Shown here: piece after piece, positions 21,571 through 34,689 of the stretch
How positions within the stretch are numbered: the stretch's first letter is position 1
Layout of the letters: each line of letters begins with the position of its first letter
NCBI RefSeq assembly: GCF_041296385.1
Contig: NC_091023.1
Span: 20,426,924-20,490,923, forward strand
DNA from: Aphelocoma coerulescens
Lineage: Eukaryota > Chordata > Aves > Passeriformes > Corvidae
Length of the DNA: 64,000 bases
Reading direction: 5' to 3'
Translations under genes and position numbers: made by a program
Notes under the pieces: generated by a model
Databases searched by the model: none
Told to the model about the DNA's origin: nothing
Seen by the model: the letters and a program-made list of their open reading frames with translations, nothing else

Positions 21571-23439
21571 TTGCCAGAAAGCTTGTCAGTGTATCTGCTT
21601 GCCCAACAAATGATATTACTTTTCTGTATAAATAGGGCTTCAGTCATATCCTTAGATGATAACAGCAACAATAACACTGCTAACGTAATTAAAAGCAGTT
21701 GGGGATGATTGAATGCCATTTCACAGCAGAGTTGGACATGAAGTTTCCCAAGATTAGCAGGATGGAACCATGCTGCAGACACAAAAATATTTATACTTTT
21801 CCCTTTATCTTTACTCTGCAATTCTGATTTTACTTACAGCAGTGTAAATGGAAGCCACGGCAGTGATCCCGTCTGGATTTTTGCATGTGTTTTAGAGCAG
21901 CCTCACAACCTCGTATCTCTAATGCAGAGGATAAAAGTAGGTCATCCATTTTCTCCACCATCCTGCTATCTCAGTAACATTAACCACAAAGAACAGTGCA
22001 TGCACATTTTATCTGGTGTCACCGTCACCGTATTCCATCAAATTATGACCCTTCAGTCTCGCCATTGGAGCAATTCCCAGAAAACAGCAATAATGTAAAT
22101 AAGGCAATAATGCAAATGATGCAAAAAAGGAGAAATCCTCCTAAGGTGGAAAATGGATTGACAACAAGCCAGTTTAGCTTTCCCTGATGTTGTTTATTTT
22201 CTTATTATGTTTTTAAAGCAAATTTTCCCCAGACACCTCACAGCTGACTTCACAGATACAAATAGAAACAATTTGTACGTCGCAGTAAATCCTAAAAGCA
22301 GCAAATCAAGACTTGTAAGAAGGGAGTCAAGACAGGCAAGATAAGTAGAGAATGATCAAACAAAAAAATTTTGGAAATTTAGATATTAGAATTTGTCCTG
22401 TGGGTGGGAGTAGGCATGTTAAGGAGTTTTTACACATAGGATTGGGCGAGGTGTGGAAAAAATATATTCCAGGGACAGAAGCAGGAGACAATAAGATGTG
22501 CAACAAAGGGGCTGCAGATTTATGAAAGCTGGGGGGGAAAAAAACACAAACAGGGAGAGAGCTGAGGGCACATGTGGAACAGCACTCGTCTGCTGGCCAG
22601 GATCCGGGTGATGCTGTGCCACATCCAGCACGGGGCTCTGCTCCTGGCTGCCCCCAGGAGCCATCAGGGTGCCTTGGCTGCAGTAACCAGCTGCTGCAGG
22701 TGTCCCATGCTGCACCTTTGTCTTATTTCCCTTTTTTTTTCAAAATACAGTTTCCAAGCCTGCACTTTTGAGTCACCAGGCAAAACTGCAAGCTCCACCA
22801 GTCTGGGAGAGAGCGTGCTGCTGACATGCGCAGAAATGCTCCAAAACGCCCTAAATAAGCCCTGCCAATGTTTATTTCTAAACATCAGAGAACCAGGGAA
22901 ATAGAGTAGCACTTTGACTGTTTTGATTTGGAAACATTTGTGCAGATTCAACACTTGTCTGCAGCACCCTTCTGGGATGAAACCACATAGGTACAGCAAG
23001 TGCCAAAAGTGCAGACACAGAATTTGGAGGGGAAATTCCAAATCTCTGTGTAATTTTGACGAAAAGCCATTTAAAAGACGTCTGATAAGGCAGAAAAATT
23101 GTATTTCAGATAGCTCACTCCCTCCATAGTCATAACTCTCCTAGGAACCTCATGCCTTTGTTTTGTCTTAACAAAAAGCCAGTAAAAGAGTCACGTTTAA
23201 AACTATTTAATTTTCACCTAACTGCATTTTAGTTATTGCCTACTAAATGCTGCTTCAGACCATGAAACTTATTTTAAATGATTATTTACATATAGATCCA
23301 TATACCTTCATCTTTAAGGAAGGTAACATAGAATGAGGGTCCTGGTGATTCCTACTTCTTATTATAACATCAATTGTGCAAGCAGATTTGCCTAATGGAA
23401 GGCCTAGCACTGAAATTCTTGATAAAAAATGTATGAAGT

Positions 23440-23540
23440 TCAGAAATAATAACCGTAACTGTTAACATTGTATTATTAATCATTAATTTTCATTACTACT
23501 ATTGATCATAATTATTATGTAGCCACAATAAACACATTGG
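23440..23540. promoter_or_regulatory. AT-rich TAAT-motif cluster
   Basis: 'attattaatcattaatttt' and 'attgatcataattattatg' give several TAAT cores within 60 bases. Either a homeodomain-bound element or simple AT richness. Confidence 0.2.
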
Positions 23541-24689
23541 CACTGGCATATCCAGGGTGTGATGACAGGGGGTTTTCTGCCTCTTCTGAAGGACTTTGCT
23601 GAGTTAAAAGCAGTTTTTCCAGGTTTTCCTCTTCTGCAAAGGCAGCTTGCCCATGCCAGGGGCTGAGCCTTCTCCCACTCTCCCTGGCTCAGCCCCACCA
23701 GGGATGTCCTCACCCCGTGGCAGCACACACAGACTGTGGCAGTCTCAACTGGCATCTCAACATTAGGGACTAGCACTGGGGCAAGTGTTGGGAAAGACTG
23801 AGTTATTTGATGTTTTGTACCTCTTTTAAATCTATGGATTATCCACAAGAGGATGATCCTGAGACTGATACGGGAAGGAATCAAATTGCAAACCTCCCGC
23901 TCTTCACTGGTATCCCCATACAGGAGCAGATGTTCATGGAAAACAAATAACACAGAGAATATCTTTGGAGGAATTTGTTACTGCATGTTTACAAACACAG
24001 CATTGAGGGGTCACTCCAACACAGTTTGCAAAGTTCTGGTCATTTTGGTTATTCATCCAGTGCCTGCCACTCTCCAAACCCATCCTGACTCTGCTAAGAG
24101 TAGCAGCAACACTGCTGTGCATGTATCTTCTGCATCTATTTCCCCTTCCCTTGCTGGAGCCTGGATGATACTCATTCCTCAGTGCTGTGATCACAGCAGA
24201 AAGCCCAAACTCACCCTTTTTCCCTGAGACGTAATTCAGTGGGATATTATTTAATAAAAAAAATATGGTGTATTTTTGTTTCACATGAAAAAGACTGGGA
24301 TTCAATAATGCAGACATGGCCTCACAGGAATGAAATCTCTGCCTATATTTGGCCATGCAAATTTAACTTCTGTTAACCCTAAAGTGGAAGGAGAACTCAG
24401 TATATTTAGCAGGAGTGACTGGCAGAGCTGTCTGTGCTGAAGACCACAGTACAATTGCCTTAGGCTGAGAATAATAATAGAACTGGAAATTTTTTTTGAA
24501 TTGTGATGTCCTGGAGAAAGTTTTTCTAAAAGCAGCTACGCATACTCTGAGTCACTGCAGCAAGGCCACCGAGCCCCGTGCTGCAGATATGTCAGTGCTC
24601 CATTCCAGCCACTGAGAGTCAATCTGCACCTGGGGTTATAGGAAACAGAGACAGGTGAGAGGAAAGGGGAATAAACTAAAATATGGAGA

Positions 24690-25056
24690 AAGGAACGCTC
24701 TGGGGAGACCTCATTGCGGCCTTCCAGTACTTAAAGGGGGGTAATAAAAAAGAGAGAGAGCTACATTTTACATAGGCAGACAGTGATTTTAGCCTTAAAC
24801 TGATTTAAGTCTTAAACTGAAAGAGAGAGATTTAGATTAGGTGTTAGGAAGAAATTCTTTACTGAGGGGTGGTAAGACACTGGTACAGGCTGCCCAGAAC
24901 AGTTGTGGATGCTCCATACCTGGAAGTGTCCAAGGCCAGGTTGGACGGGGCTTGGAGCAAACTGGGATAGTGGAATGTGTCCTTGCTCATGGCAGAGGGG
25001 AGGAACAAAATGATCTTTAATGTCTGTTCCAACCCAAACTATCTATGATTATATGA
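24690..25056 (+). mobile_element. CR1 LINE 3' end, sense orientation
   Basis: The longest CR1 fragment here. It reads in sense from 'ctctggggagacctcattgc' and 'ggccttccagtacttaaagg' through 'gatttagattaggtgttagg', 'aagaaattctttactgaggg', 'cccagaacagttgtggatgc', 'ccaaggccaggttggacggg' and 'tgttccaacccaaactatct' to the terminal repeat (atgattatatga). An internal GA tract (24751-24763) and a near-duplicate of 'cttaaactga' lie in the part that normally encodes the polypurine stretch. The 3' end is intact, the 5' side truncated, and there is no coding potential. Confidence 0.95.
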
Positions 25057-25920
25057 AAACAGAAGAAAATGGCACTAACTATGCACAGTGAATGAATCAG
25101 AATTTTCTAACCCCAGTGCTGGGCAGGGCACTGAAATGCATCTTGATTTGCTGCTCACTGGTGTAGCTAATGTATCCCTTTTTTTCTGCAGAGTCTAGGA
25201 ATAGACAGGTAAAGGCTCTTGTGTCATGAAGGGCATGAGAACCACCTGAAGGAAATGGCTGTTTATTAGTAATTCCTCCTGATTCTTGCAGCAAAATCCC
25301 AAAGAGCTGCAGGGAGGGAGGCAAAAAGTACTGGATGTGCTTCTGTGGCAACAGGGTCCAGCTACCCCACCATGACAATGTTGTATTGTCTGGTGTCCAG
25401 ATAGACTCTGGGCAGAAGAACTTTTAAATCAATTAGATGAGGAGGCCAAGGCCCAGAAAGAGTGAGATTGAAGAGTATTGATGAAGTACAGCTGCACTCC
25501 TGGCTCCACTCCACTGACTGGGAGATGTTTCCAGTGATGCTCCACTGATGCTCAGACTGCCACAACTGTGACATGTGAGTGCTGCAGGCAGCTCACAGCC
25601 CTTTCCCACAGAACTGTCCTGTCTGTGGGCATATTAAAACCCCAAACTCATCTGCTGTTAATGAAGAGACTTTAAAACAAGGTATCCCAAGGCCTTGGGT
25701 GGCTTCAAGCCTCTCAGGGAGCTGCAGCATCTGAAGAACTCTACCACCATGAAATGTCCCTAAGTCCTTTGGCTCTGCAGCACAGGCCACCAGGGCTCAC
25801 CCACCTTAACACCCTGAGCACAAGGATGTGCCTGATGGTTGAGAGGGTCCCTGGTGTGCAGTGAGCACTGCTGGGGAGGAAGGTGAGCTTAAACACCAGC
25901 AAAACCATCATCTGAGAGTG

Positions 25921-25939
25921 CCAGAGCCAGAGCCAGAGC
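25921..25939 (+). repeat. (CCAGAG)3 minisatellite-like tract
   Basis: Three tandem copies of the hexamer ccagag and a partial fourth (ccagagccagagccagagc). Short, perfect and isolated. Confidence 0.85.
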
Positions 25940-26689
25940 AGAAACTGAGCTGGCCATGAACAGAGCTGGTCCCACAGCAGCTGTTTGATTAAGGCTGTTT
26001 TTGGAATCGAAACTCATGGGTGGGAAGGGAAGAAGAAAGCAGACAAATTAGCCTTTAAAAGCCACACAGCCACATTGCTGAGCTCTCTCAGCCATTTCAG
26101 GTGGTGAGGAACAGAGGACATGATAAATCCCTCTTTGTTCTTCTGCTCCCTCTGTGCGCCCGATCGGGAGATAAGACATGAGTAAGGGTTCATTTTGCTG
26201 GTAAACCATGGGGTTATTCATTAACCTGCTTGGCTAAATAAAGCCCTGATAAAGGCAGAGCCTTGGTGGGGGCAAACCCAGGTGCAGTGGGGCCCAAAGA
26301 CGACCATGAGGTGGGCAGGAATGTCCGTGTCCTGTGCCAGGGCCACCGAGTCCCCATGGTCACACATACCCAGGGTGCCACCATGCTTTTTGGAGGAAAT
26401 GGAAGAAATGGAGGAAAACCTCCATTTCAGCAGCCTGCTTTTTGCACAGCAAAACCAGGGATGTTGAGGAAAGGCAGTGATGCACTGTTGGATGAAGGCA
26501 TTGCTTCCTTTTAGCAGCTGGAGATGCGACAGGAGTGATAACAGTGAGAAAAGCAGATGAATATGGATTTTTTAGTTTGGTTGTCAAATCCAAAAAGAGG
26601 AAAAAAATGAGTAAAATCAAGTATTTCCTCAACAGGAAGAGAAAGGGTCTTTTTTTTATTATATAATTCTGGTTTAAAAACTCCTTTCC

Positions 26690-26860
26690 TAAAATTTAGG
26701 TCAGTTTTTAAACAACAAAGCTTGTTTCCAAACAAAAAGTCAAAATATTTTGTTTTGATGATGTTGAAACAAAATGTCTCCGTATCTCCAAACCATTTCT
26801 TTTTGACATGTCAGAATGAAACATTTGTACACTTTCTAATTTTTTTCGCAAATACCGTTG
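26690..26860. repeat. possible degraded AT-rich repeat with palindromes
   Basis: This AT-rich block contains the perfect 12-base palindrome 'caaaatattttg' at 26741-26752. Around it are recurring 'gaaacaaaatg', 'gaatgaaacatttg' and 'tttttgacatgtcag' words on both strands. The style resembles worn copies of a turtle repeat built from 'ttttgatg'/'gaaacattttg' modules. It is weak evidence; it may simply be AT-rich unique DNA. Confidence 0.25.
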
Positions 26861-28226
26861 GTTCCTGCATTTTTCAGTGAACTTATCCATTCGAGGAATG
26901 TCACTCAACTCTAAAAATTACCATACATATAGAGCTACCTCTGTTACCACATTATGTCTCATGCAAGCGTGCCAAATGTGAATTCCTCACGAGGGAGCTG
27001 GTTAGACTTCAAAGCTGACCGGTAAAGCCTGAGAAGGCACAATGCCAATTACAAGGGTCAAAATGTTCGTCAACTTTCCTTCAACCCTCCTCAGGGTCCC
27101 ACTCTGCAGGTCAGTGCTACGAGCCACAATCAGGTGGGTTGTCTTGCTGTCTTTGAAGAGCACATATTTGGGGGTCAAACCAAAGCTCACATGCCCACAC
27201 GTGTTCAGATTAGTGCTGTAATTCTCATTAAAGCAGCCTGTCTAAATCAGAGCTTCTGGGAAATGCATTTTATGGATCATTGTAAGGCCCCATTTGATCT
27301 GCAGGTACCTAAAAAAGTTCTCTGCTGGCTTCTTGCAGGGAGGTTGTGTGGGATCAAGCCATAAAATCATGAACAGGCCTGGAAATCTGTGAGTCTTCCA
27401 GAGCCAGAAGGTTTGTGTAAGGAACAATGAAACAGAAACATCCTTCTACATATCCCTTCTCTTTCCCTGAGGAAAGAGAATCCCAGGAAGGATAGTAGGT
27501 AGCTACAATGCTTGGCGTGACTCTTCTTGTCTCATTTGTCTTCAGAAACCATCTTCTAGACTTCCTCTGGGGGTCTGATCACCAGCTCCCTGGTTAAATA
27601 TTATTAGACTGGGGGTGTTGCATGATTCTGATGCTCCCGGTGTCTGGGTGGGTGAGAGAAGCCCAGGTCCTGCTGGGGTGGTGGGGTTTTATGGAGAGTG
27701 GCAGCCTGCAAGGTGCCAAACCCTCCTCAGCACAGCACCACAGCACATCCATCTGAGGCCGCAGCTGGCACACGCCAGAGTTTCATCAGCTCTCACTGAT
27801 TTAAATAAAAACCCCCTCTTTGTTGCTAATCACTCCATTCAGGGTTGGAAAGTCCACAGAACCAAAATTATACCCAGTTAGTCAGCAGGTTTGTGAATAT
27901 TTTGAGATAGTGTAGGTCAAAAGTCAGTTTGCCGGCATTATCTTGATTATCCTATGGAAGTCTTTACTCAAAAATAGTCTCCAAAAATGCAAGTTTAGCA
28001 AAACTTGGAGCCGGAATCATTGGAAAACATTAAACGTACTCACCAAGCTAAATTCACATGAGGGCAGTTACTGTGTAATAGGCAGATGCTTTTAACAAAC
28101 CTTTTATGTTTCAGTGCTTATTCACATCCAGGAACAATATTATAGGTGTAAGGTTAGAATAAAAAATAATAACTTCCTGAAATCATAATGCAAGGGTTTT
28201 ATATTCAGATTTACCAGGTGCACGCA

Positions 28227-28386
28227 GAATCATGGAATTAGAGAATCACAGGATGGCCTGGGTTGGAAGGAACCTTTAAAACCATCTCATTCTAACCCTC
28301 TGCTGTGGACAGGGACAACTTTCACTACCCCAGGTTGCTCAGAGCTTCACTCAGCCTGGCCTTGGACACTTCCACAGGTGGGGCAT
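28227..28386 (-). mobile_element. CR1 LINE 3' fragment
   Basis: Antisense CR1: terminal repeat copies (gaatcatggaattagagaat, then cacagg), 'cctgggttggaaggaacctt', 'ctgtggacagggacaacttt', 'ccccaggttgctcagagctt' and 'cagcctggccttggacactt'. It stops abruptly at 'ggtggggcat'. 5'-truncated and non-coding. Confidence 0.9.
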
Positions 28387-29442
28387 GTGCATTTATGGTT
28401 TTTTTGACAAATCACAGGTGAAAACAATCTACAGGGGTTGCTGGTGTCAGGACAGGCAAGCACGGTACATGGAGACATTTTTTTAGGGGATCTGTTTCTC
28501 CAGGGTATTTTCTTGGCCATTCTTAGTGGTCAGGGATGCAGGGGATGTCTGGCTGGTAGCACAGATGCCCTGTGTTCTCTGTGCAGTGTGACTTCTGGCT
28601 CTGGAAGGCACCAAAATGATCCTCCAAAGTTCCTTATCTGCCCACATGCACACACAGACAATTTGTACACCTTCATCTTATTCTGCGTGCTCCATTACTG
28701 TGATTTATGTGCTGTCTGTCATCTGGAGCACCGGAGGAGCACAAGTGAGGGAAGAGCAATAAGCAAATAATAATCAGCAGAGATAACACAGCAATGAGTC
28801 CACAAATGCTGGCCCCAAAGAGGCAGCAGTGTTAAGCTCCCAAGGAAAGGTATTAGGGGGGCTCTTAATTCTCTGGAGAAGGGTGAAAGAGGGAGGCTTC
28901 GGCACGGGGTTAAATCCTATGGAGGAGTGATCCAGCATTGTGTTCTTTGAAGGACACAGGCAACACCAGAATGGATTGGCTGTGGACATGGAGAAAGAAA
29001 TCTGATACTGTGAAATGAAGAAAGGACAGCTCCTGGTAGGGAGGTAAAGAGGAAGATAGATAGTGGCAGGGAGCAAGGCTGGATTAGGCTGCAGTGCTGA
29101 ATGTGGTGTGAGCAGTGGATCCCCCTGCCCAGCCAGGCAGGTAGAACAGGTGTTGTGTGTGCCACAGAGCTGATGAGGCCAAAAAGTATTCATCCCTTTT
29201 AGCCCTGTGACCACGCCTTTGATTGCTGCTTGTCACCTCAGGGCCCTTTGTCGCAGCCAAAGCACAGCACTGTACTGGAGGCTTTGCCAGGGCTGCAGGA
29301 GTGTGACATGCCCAGGTCTGTGACAGCTGGGCAGGGAGACGGGTGGGCTTGGGAAAGAGCTTGGGGTGGAAAGGACAGCAGAGATGCACCACCATCCTTA
29401 CCCATGCAAAAGCTCACATGGCATATGCTGGGATTCTCTGGG

Positions 29443-29518
29443 GGTCCTGTGCAGGGCTGGGAGCTGGACTCGATGATCCTTGTGGGGCCCTCCCAACTCA
29501 GCACATTCCATGATTCTC
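29443..29518 (+). mobile_element. short CR1 LINE 3' tail, 'gtgcagggc' subfamily
   Basis: Only the last 76 bases or so of a CR1 in sense orientation: 'gtcctgtgcagggctgggag', 'ctggactcgatgatccttgt', 'ggggccctcccaactcag', ending in 'attccatgattctctc'. It belongs to the subfamily seen in antisense at 4296 and 41944. The flanking sequence carries several overlapping chance frames of 80-148 codons that should not be read as genes. Confidence 0.85.
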
Positions 29519-29664
29519 TCTGCACTGTTTGTGCCACAGAACCACTGGCACTGTGCTGGCCCCCAGGCCAGGGCATACACCCAGCAGCAGCTGTGGGGCC
29601 TGTGTGGCTGAATAGGGACCTCTTGCTCAGCACTCAGCATCCCTACATGATTAGAGAAGAAGTG

Positions 29665-29800
29665 GGGCCCTTTTAGGGATTAGCGGATGGTAAATTATTC
29701 CCTTCATTTGTTATTTGTGATGAATAATGAATTATTCTCATAACATTTACTATGCTGTTCATTTATTATACAGGACAGGGGAATGTTTAGAAGCTAATTA
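29665..29800. promoter_or_regulatory. AT-rich TAAT-motif cluster
   Basis: 'gtgatgaataatgaattatt', 'catttattatacaggacag' and 'gaagctaattattgctagg' follow a GC-richer CR1-bearing stretch with a sharp change in composition. Candidate regulatory block; not proven. Confidence 0.22.
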
Positions 29801-32229
29801 TTGCTAGGAAGGCTCTGCACTTGCAAAATATGTGACTTCTGCATATTTTCATATCCATGCTTTAAGTGGGGGAAGGGCTGTTTGTCTCTTTTAGCAGGTT
29901 TCTGTCCCTCTGACACCCAGCCTCACCACCTGCCTGCAGGCAGGACAGATGTCTCCCTCACCATCAGCAGCCAAGCTGCTCTCCCCCTTTTGCAGGAGGA
30001 ACCCCTGGAGTAGGTCTGGAAATCAAATTGTCACTTCTCCTTACAGGCAGCCGTAAGGAGGAGCAGTGTTTGGCTGGCTGGTGGGGCAGAGCTCCACACC
30101 AGCACCACCATGGCCACTGTACACCTCCCATCACCCTGTCACGAGGCTGCCACTGCTGCCAGCACCTCAGCAGCTGCATCCAGGGAGAAATCCTACACTT
30201 CAGTGCCATGCCAGTCCTGAGCCAGGGGCTGCAAATGTCTGTCACCGGGGAAATGCCCGGAGCAGTGAGTGATGGCAGGGCTCAGTGCCAGGCATTGCTG
30301 GAGAAGCCAGAGAGCCAAGTCCTGGGGAGCCAGGAGGAGATGGCCTCCTGAATGGGGAGAGGTTGGGGACATTGTTTGTTATGCTCTAAGTACTGTATGG
30401 GGAGACTAAGTGAGTAATATCCTTAACATTGGTCTACCAAGGGCTGTAAATTGTCAGTTGTCAGAACTAACTGTGCTGTGCTCCTGCTCTCCAGCAGATT
30501 TATCCTGGCCATTTACAGTTGGTAAATAATTAATCAATTATTTTGAAAAATGCTTTTAAGGAGACTCGAGCCTCACGTCCATCTCCTCTCCCCTGGGTGC
30601 AAGGCGCAGCACTCTGCTGGCTCCCCGTGCCCGGCTGTGTCCGTGTCCTGCCCAGGCAGGGAAGGGTCATTGTCCTGGTTTTCCCACCATGGATCCACCC
30701 ATGCCTGTGCCTTTCCAAGTCCTGTGTGACAGCTTGTGGGTCCAACCCCCAGCTGGAGAGAGCTGGTGGAGATACCACTGACCTTGATGGAGCAATGTGC
30801 ATTTACAGCAGGAGACGAGGTAGTTCTGTGCTTTCTAATACCCTCCTTATCTTCATTATGTGCCTAATATCAATGTCCCCTTGTGGCTTCTAGAGATACC
30901 CTTACATATCTCTGGATAACTGTTACCAGAGCTAAGCCAGTGAGAGGTTTATAAACCCATGGGGAAAGATAGTTCAACACCACGTTTCTGAATAATTGAT
31001 TATCACATGCTTCAGTATAAAACTGATCTTCTGAGATACCCTTTTGCCTGTGCCTCATCATCCCTTTTAGTTTTATTTTCATTCCCCAGCAGAAATCTCT
31101 CTCCACCAGCTGTCTTTGTAACCTGGTAAGAGCACTGTGAGCTGCCAGTAAATGATCTTTTATTTTATTTTTCATCCTTGTAGTGGTAAATTATTGTGTC
31201 AGCACAGAGACGATGCAGGTGACTAACCTCATAAAATGTAGTAAATGATTAATAAAATCTCAAATAACAATAGCTCCACAGGCAGATCATAACTCGCCTC
31301 TCAAGCAGCCCCGTGCCTTTAGAGGATACTGGCTTATTGCTCGGTGGGTGAGACTTTTTTTAGCCATGAGACAACAGAGAAATGCCAACCTAGGAACAGC
31401 TTGTGATCATTGAGAAGAGAGACACCAGACCCTGATTTTCAGGCATAGGGAACCCCCCCCTGCACTGAGCAGTGTCAGTACAAGCTGGGGTCCCACAGGC
31501 AGGTGCTGTGCTCTGGTGCCTCTGGTGCCCCTGGGGCCAGGGTCAGGGCTGGCTGAACACAAGGACACCAGGAGCACACACTTCAGGGAAGGGGACACCT
31601 GTGGGTATGGCACGATGCTCACACATGTGGGTGATGGAGGGAGGCTCTGCTAAACCATAGCCATGATCCCAGAGACACTGCTCCAGAGTTGGCTCTGAGG
31701 GTTTTTCTTTAATTATTTTTCTCTTCAGACAGGGACAATTACTTTTGGTAAGGTTAAATTAGCTGCTATGATGGAAAGGCTGCTGGGCTGAAGCCCACTC
31801 TCAGCAGATTTCAGAGGGGATGAGAGTTTGGCATGCTGACAAAAGTGGCCCCCGCTTCCTCAGAGATTTCTGGAGCAAAACAGCTGTCCAGTGGCAAACA
31901 GGTGCTAAACAGGAGCAGATAAAACCCTTCAGAAAAGCCTTGCCTGGATCCTTGCCTGCCCTTCCCAGTGGGAAGCTGGACCACCAGCCAGAAGGACTGG
32001 CAAAGGCATGCACATGAAGACACTTTCTGTCCATGTTTAGTTTTACAGGACCTACAAAACTCAGAGGCACAGAGGCTGTGCCTCAGCTGCATCCCCATCA
32101 CTTCGGCACTTACCTCCACAGACACAGTGCAGCACACACAGAAAATGCCTTTCTTTAAGCAACTCTTTATTCCCTGAAGGCACCATACAGGACAGAGACC
32201 TCAGAGAAAGGGAAACAAACTGCACTTTT

Positions 32230-32560
32230 CCATGCAACTCCAACTATTAATATTCCAGTATTGGCCAAGCACTTGTAGAGCTGTAACGAGAACATCCTCT
32301 TATGTGCTGTTTCCAGGATTTATGCACAACAAGCAATACATAAATATCAATTAATGAAGCAACTATAGAAAAATTAATTAAAACATGAGAGGATAGAAGC
32401 CTCTATTCAGCCCCCTAAAAAGGAATAACATGTTCACAAACCCCTCCCTCCTGCTCAGAAGAAAGCTCTCAATTCCAGAGGAAGGAAACCATTAATTTTT
32501 TTTTAATTGCACAATACTTTTAAATTAATTTCCATAAGCATCACAATGGAAACAGCAAAT
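32230..32560. promoter_or_regulatory. AT-rich block with repeated TTAATTAA-like words
   Basis: 'aatatcaattaatgaagcaa', 'gaaaaattaattaaaacatg' and 'cttttaaattaatttccata' occur within about 200 bases. With the similar block at 32700-32830 ('cattaatgcattaattagcc') it forms a 600-base AT-rich domain without recognisable repeats. Confidence 0.22.
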
Positions 32561-34689
32561 GGGGGAGGGAAAATCAAAGGTTTCAGGCTTTAATTAGGAC
32601 TCGGGAGCTGTTTCTTGCCTGCTGGTTCTGATCCAAACTCCCTCTATCCCTTAATTTCCCTGTGGTGGCAGAGGTGCAGACAGCAAGGAGCAGCCTGGCT
32701 GGGGTCCTCCATGAAGTCCATAGTGTCAGGGCTTAACTAATGGCACCTAAACCTATAAACCTAAAGCTACAACCATTAATGCATTAATTAGCCTGAATTA
32801 AATTTAAAAACTATTGAAGAAGACAGATGAAGGAGAAAAACACCCACACTCACAATGAGGTTGCTTTTTTTTTCCTGCACAGTGTTCCAGCCACAATCTG
32901 GACATGGTTTGTTGGTAGAAAGTGGCAGCTGAGTTGACCTTGGCTCCAGCACAGCTAAGGGGGGTTCTCTCCATTGGCCATCCCAGGATGTAGCTCATCC
33001 TGCTGGAAGGAAACATGGAACAAAACAGGGAAATGGGCAAGGAGCATCTCGTGGGCCAGCCAGGCAGAGAGCCACGGACTGGGCTTGGCAGGCAGCGTGG
33101 GCAGGCTGGAAAACCTTCTCCAACCTGCTCACCCCCAGATGACATCTGTGACTGCATTTTCCTTTTTCCTGTGTCACAGTGATTGTCCCTTTGGATCCCG
33201 CAGAGTTCTGGTGCCAAGGAGCTGCCAGTGACTGTCACAGCTAGGCACTGGACTTGAAGACCATTGGATGCAAAATGTAAAATGCTCTGATCCTATTTTT
33301 CCTCAGGCTTTTCCAGCTGAGAGCCAGGATATCTGTGTGCTTTCAGTGGAGGAAAAGTGGATCAGTATGACTGCCTTTTATAGAAAAATAAATGGAAAAT
33401 AGGGCAGCTCAGCAATGCTTTTCCTGCTTTTCCACTAAGTGCCCACGACCTGCATCCACAGAGGTGCTGAGCACACGAGCACTGGGATAAATAAATTGCA
33501 GCAGTGTCTGCTGCACACGTCAGAGCCCTACAGAAACACTGGTTCAGGGACACACAGCCAATCTGTCACACACAAACACACGCACTCACCGCCTCTTATC
33601 CAAGGGACTGAGAGGGTTGGACCCTCATTAACACCACCAACCATAATAATATTTTCCTTTGCCAGCACCCAGTGCTGAGATTCCAGAGTGTTTTCCTTCA
33701 GGCAGCACCTGGTTGACTTTGTATGCAGCTGGAGGTTTGCCCAGCTTGGTTTGAGGCAGCACTTGATCAATGCTGCTCCCACCCAGCAGCTCAAGATGCT
33801 CAGCAAAGAGCAGAACTTCATCTGACTTACAAAATGCAGGATGTTTTACAGCATCTACCTCTGAGCTTGATGAACAGATGCAGATTTTCTAAAGATCACT
33901 GTGTATGCGAGGCCAGGTATCAGGAAGGAGCTGCTGAAGGCACCAACCTCCAGGCCATGCCTCGTCCCCCGCTGTCCCCTCCCGGGCAAACTCACCCCTG
34001 CCTTCCTAACACTTTCCTTCCTCAGTAAAGAGCTGCTGCATTGAGTTATTTAGCCTTCTGCATTTATCAAAAATATTATCCATTAGCTGTAATAGGTAAA
34101 AATACTATTTTGCATGTGTCTGGGTTTGCCTCCTTGAAGCTCCTCTCACACAGTATGAAATCAGTTCTTAGAGTGAGCTGGGCAGGACGGTGCCTATATT
34201 AATGTATCTGTATTCCCACAGATGGCTGAGGATGATGTTCAAGATTTACAACAGTGCAACAGGGAAGCCAGCCAAAACCTGGGCAAGGCAGTGGTTGGGT
34301 CAGGACCAGAGCTCAGGGTTACCAGAGCTCCCAGTTTAAACGAGGATGTAACCTAGGACAGTGAGTCCCACCTAATGCTGTAGCAGAGTGGGCTCAGGCT
34401 GTGGCTTTATTATGCACAGACCACAGTGAGTTGCCCTTTTCCCTTCTTTCCAGCCTTCCAGCAATACTTAGAGCTGTGCTAACAGCAGCTGGTTCATCAC
34501 TTCCCTCCTTGCTGGGGGAAGCAGCTATGCCCAGGGTCATGGCCGAGCATCCCGGTGGTGACCAGTGAGCACCACCACGGCTCTGCCTTGCCCAGGGACC
34601 TCGATGCCTTTGCTGCCTGCAACTCCACCTGGCATCAGCTCCCACACCCCAGTAGAGCAGGGCATACAGCCCGTTTCCTCGTTTAGCAG

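Larger units (their letters stand above)
20184..24689. other. unique non-coding DNA around one repeat relic
   Basis: Apart from the relic at 21481 and the TAAT cluster at 23440, nothing is recognised. Open frames up to 156 codons (23483-23953 minus) have no known product. Confidence 0.5.
25057..28226. other. unique non-coding DNA
   Basis: Contains the hexamer tract at 25921 and the AT-rich possible relic at 26690. A plus-strand acceptor-like run (atgtatccctttttttctgc + ag, to 25191) has no matching donor at a sensible distance. No gene recognised. Confidence 0.5.

Noticed and set aside
29230..29676. 148-codon plus frame and 131-codon minus frame
   Set aside because: They overlap each other and cross the CR1 tail at 29443. 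GC-rich composition keeps stops rare.
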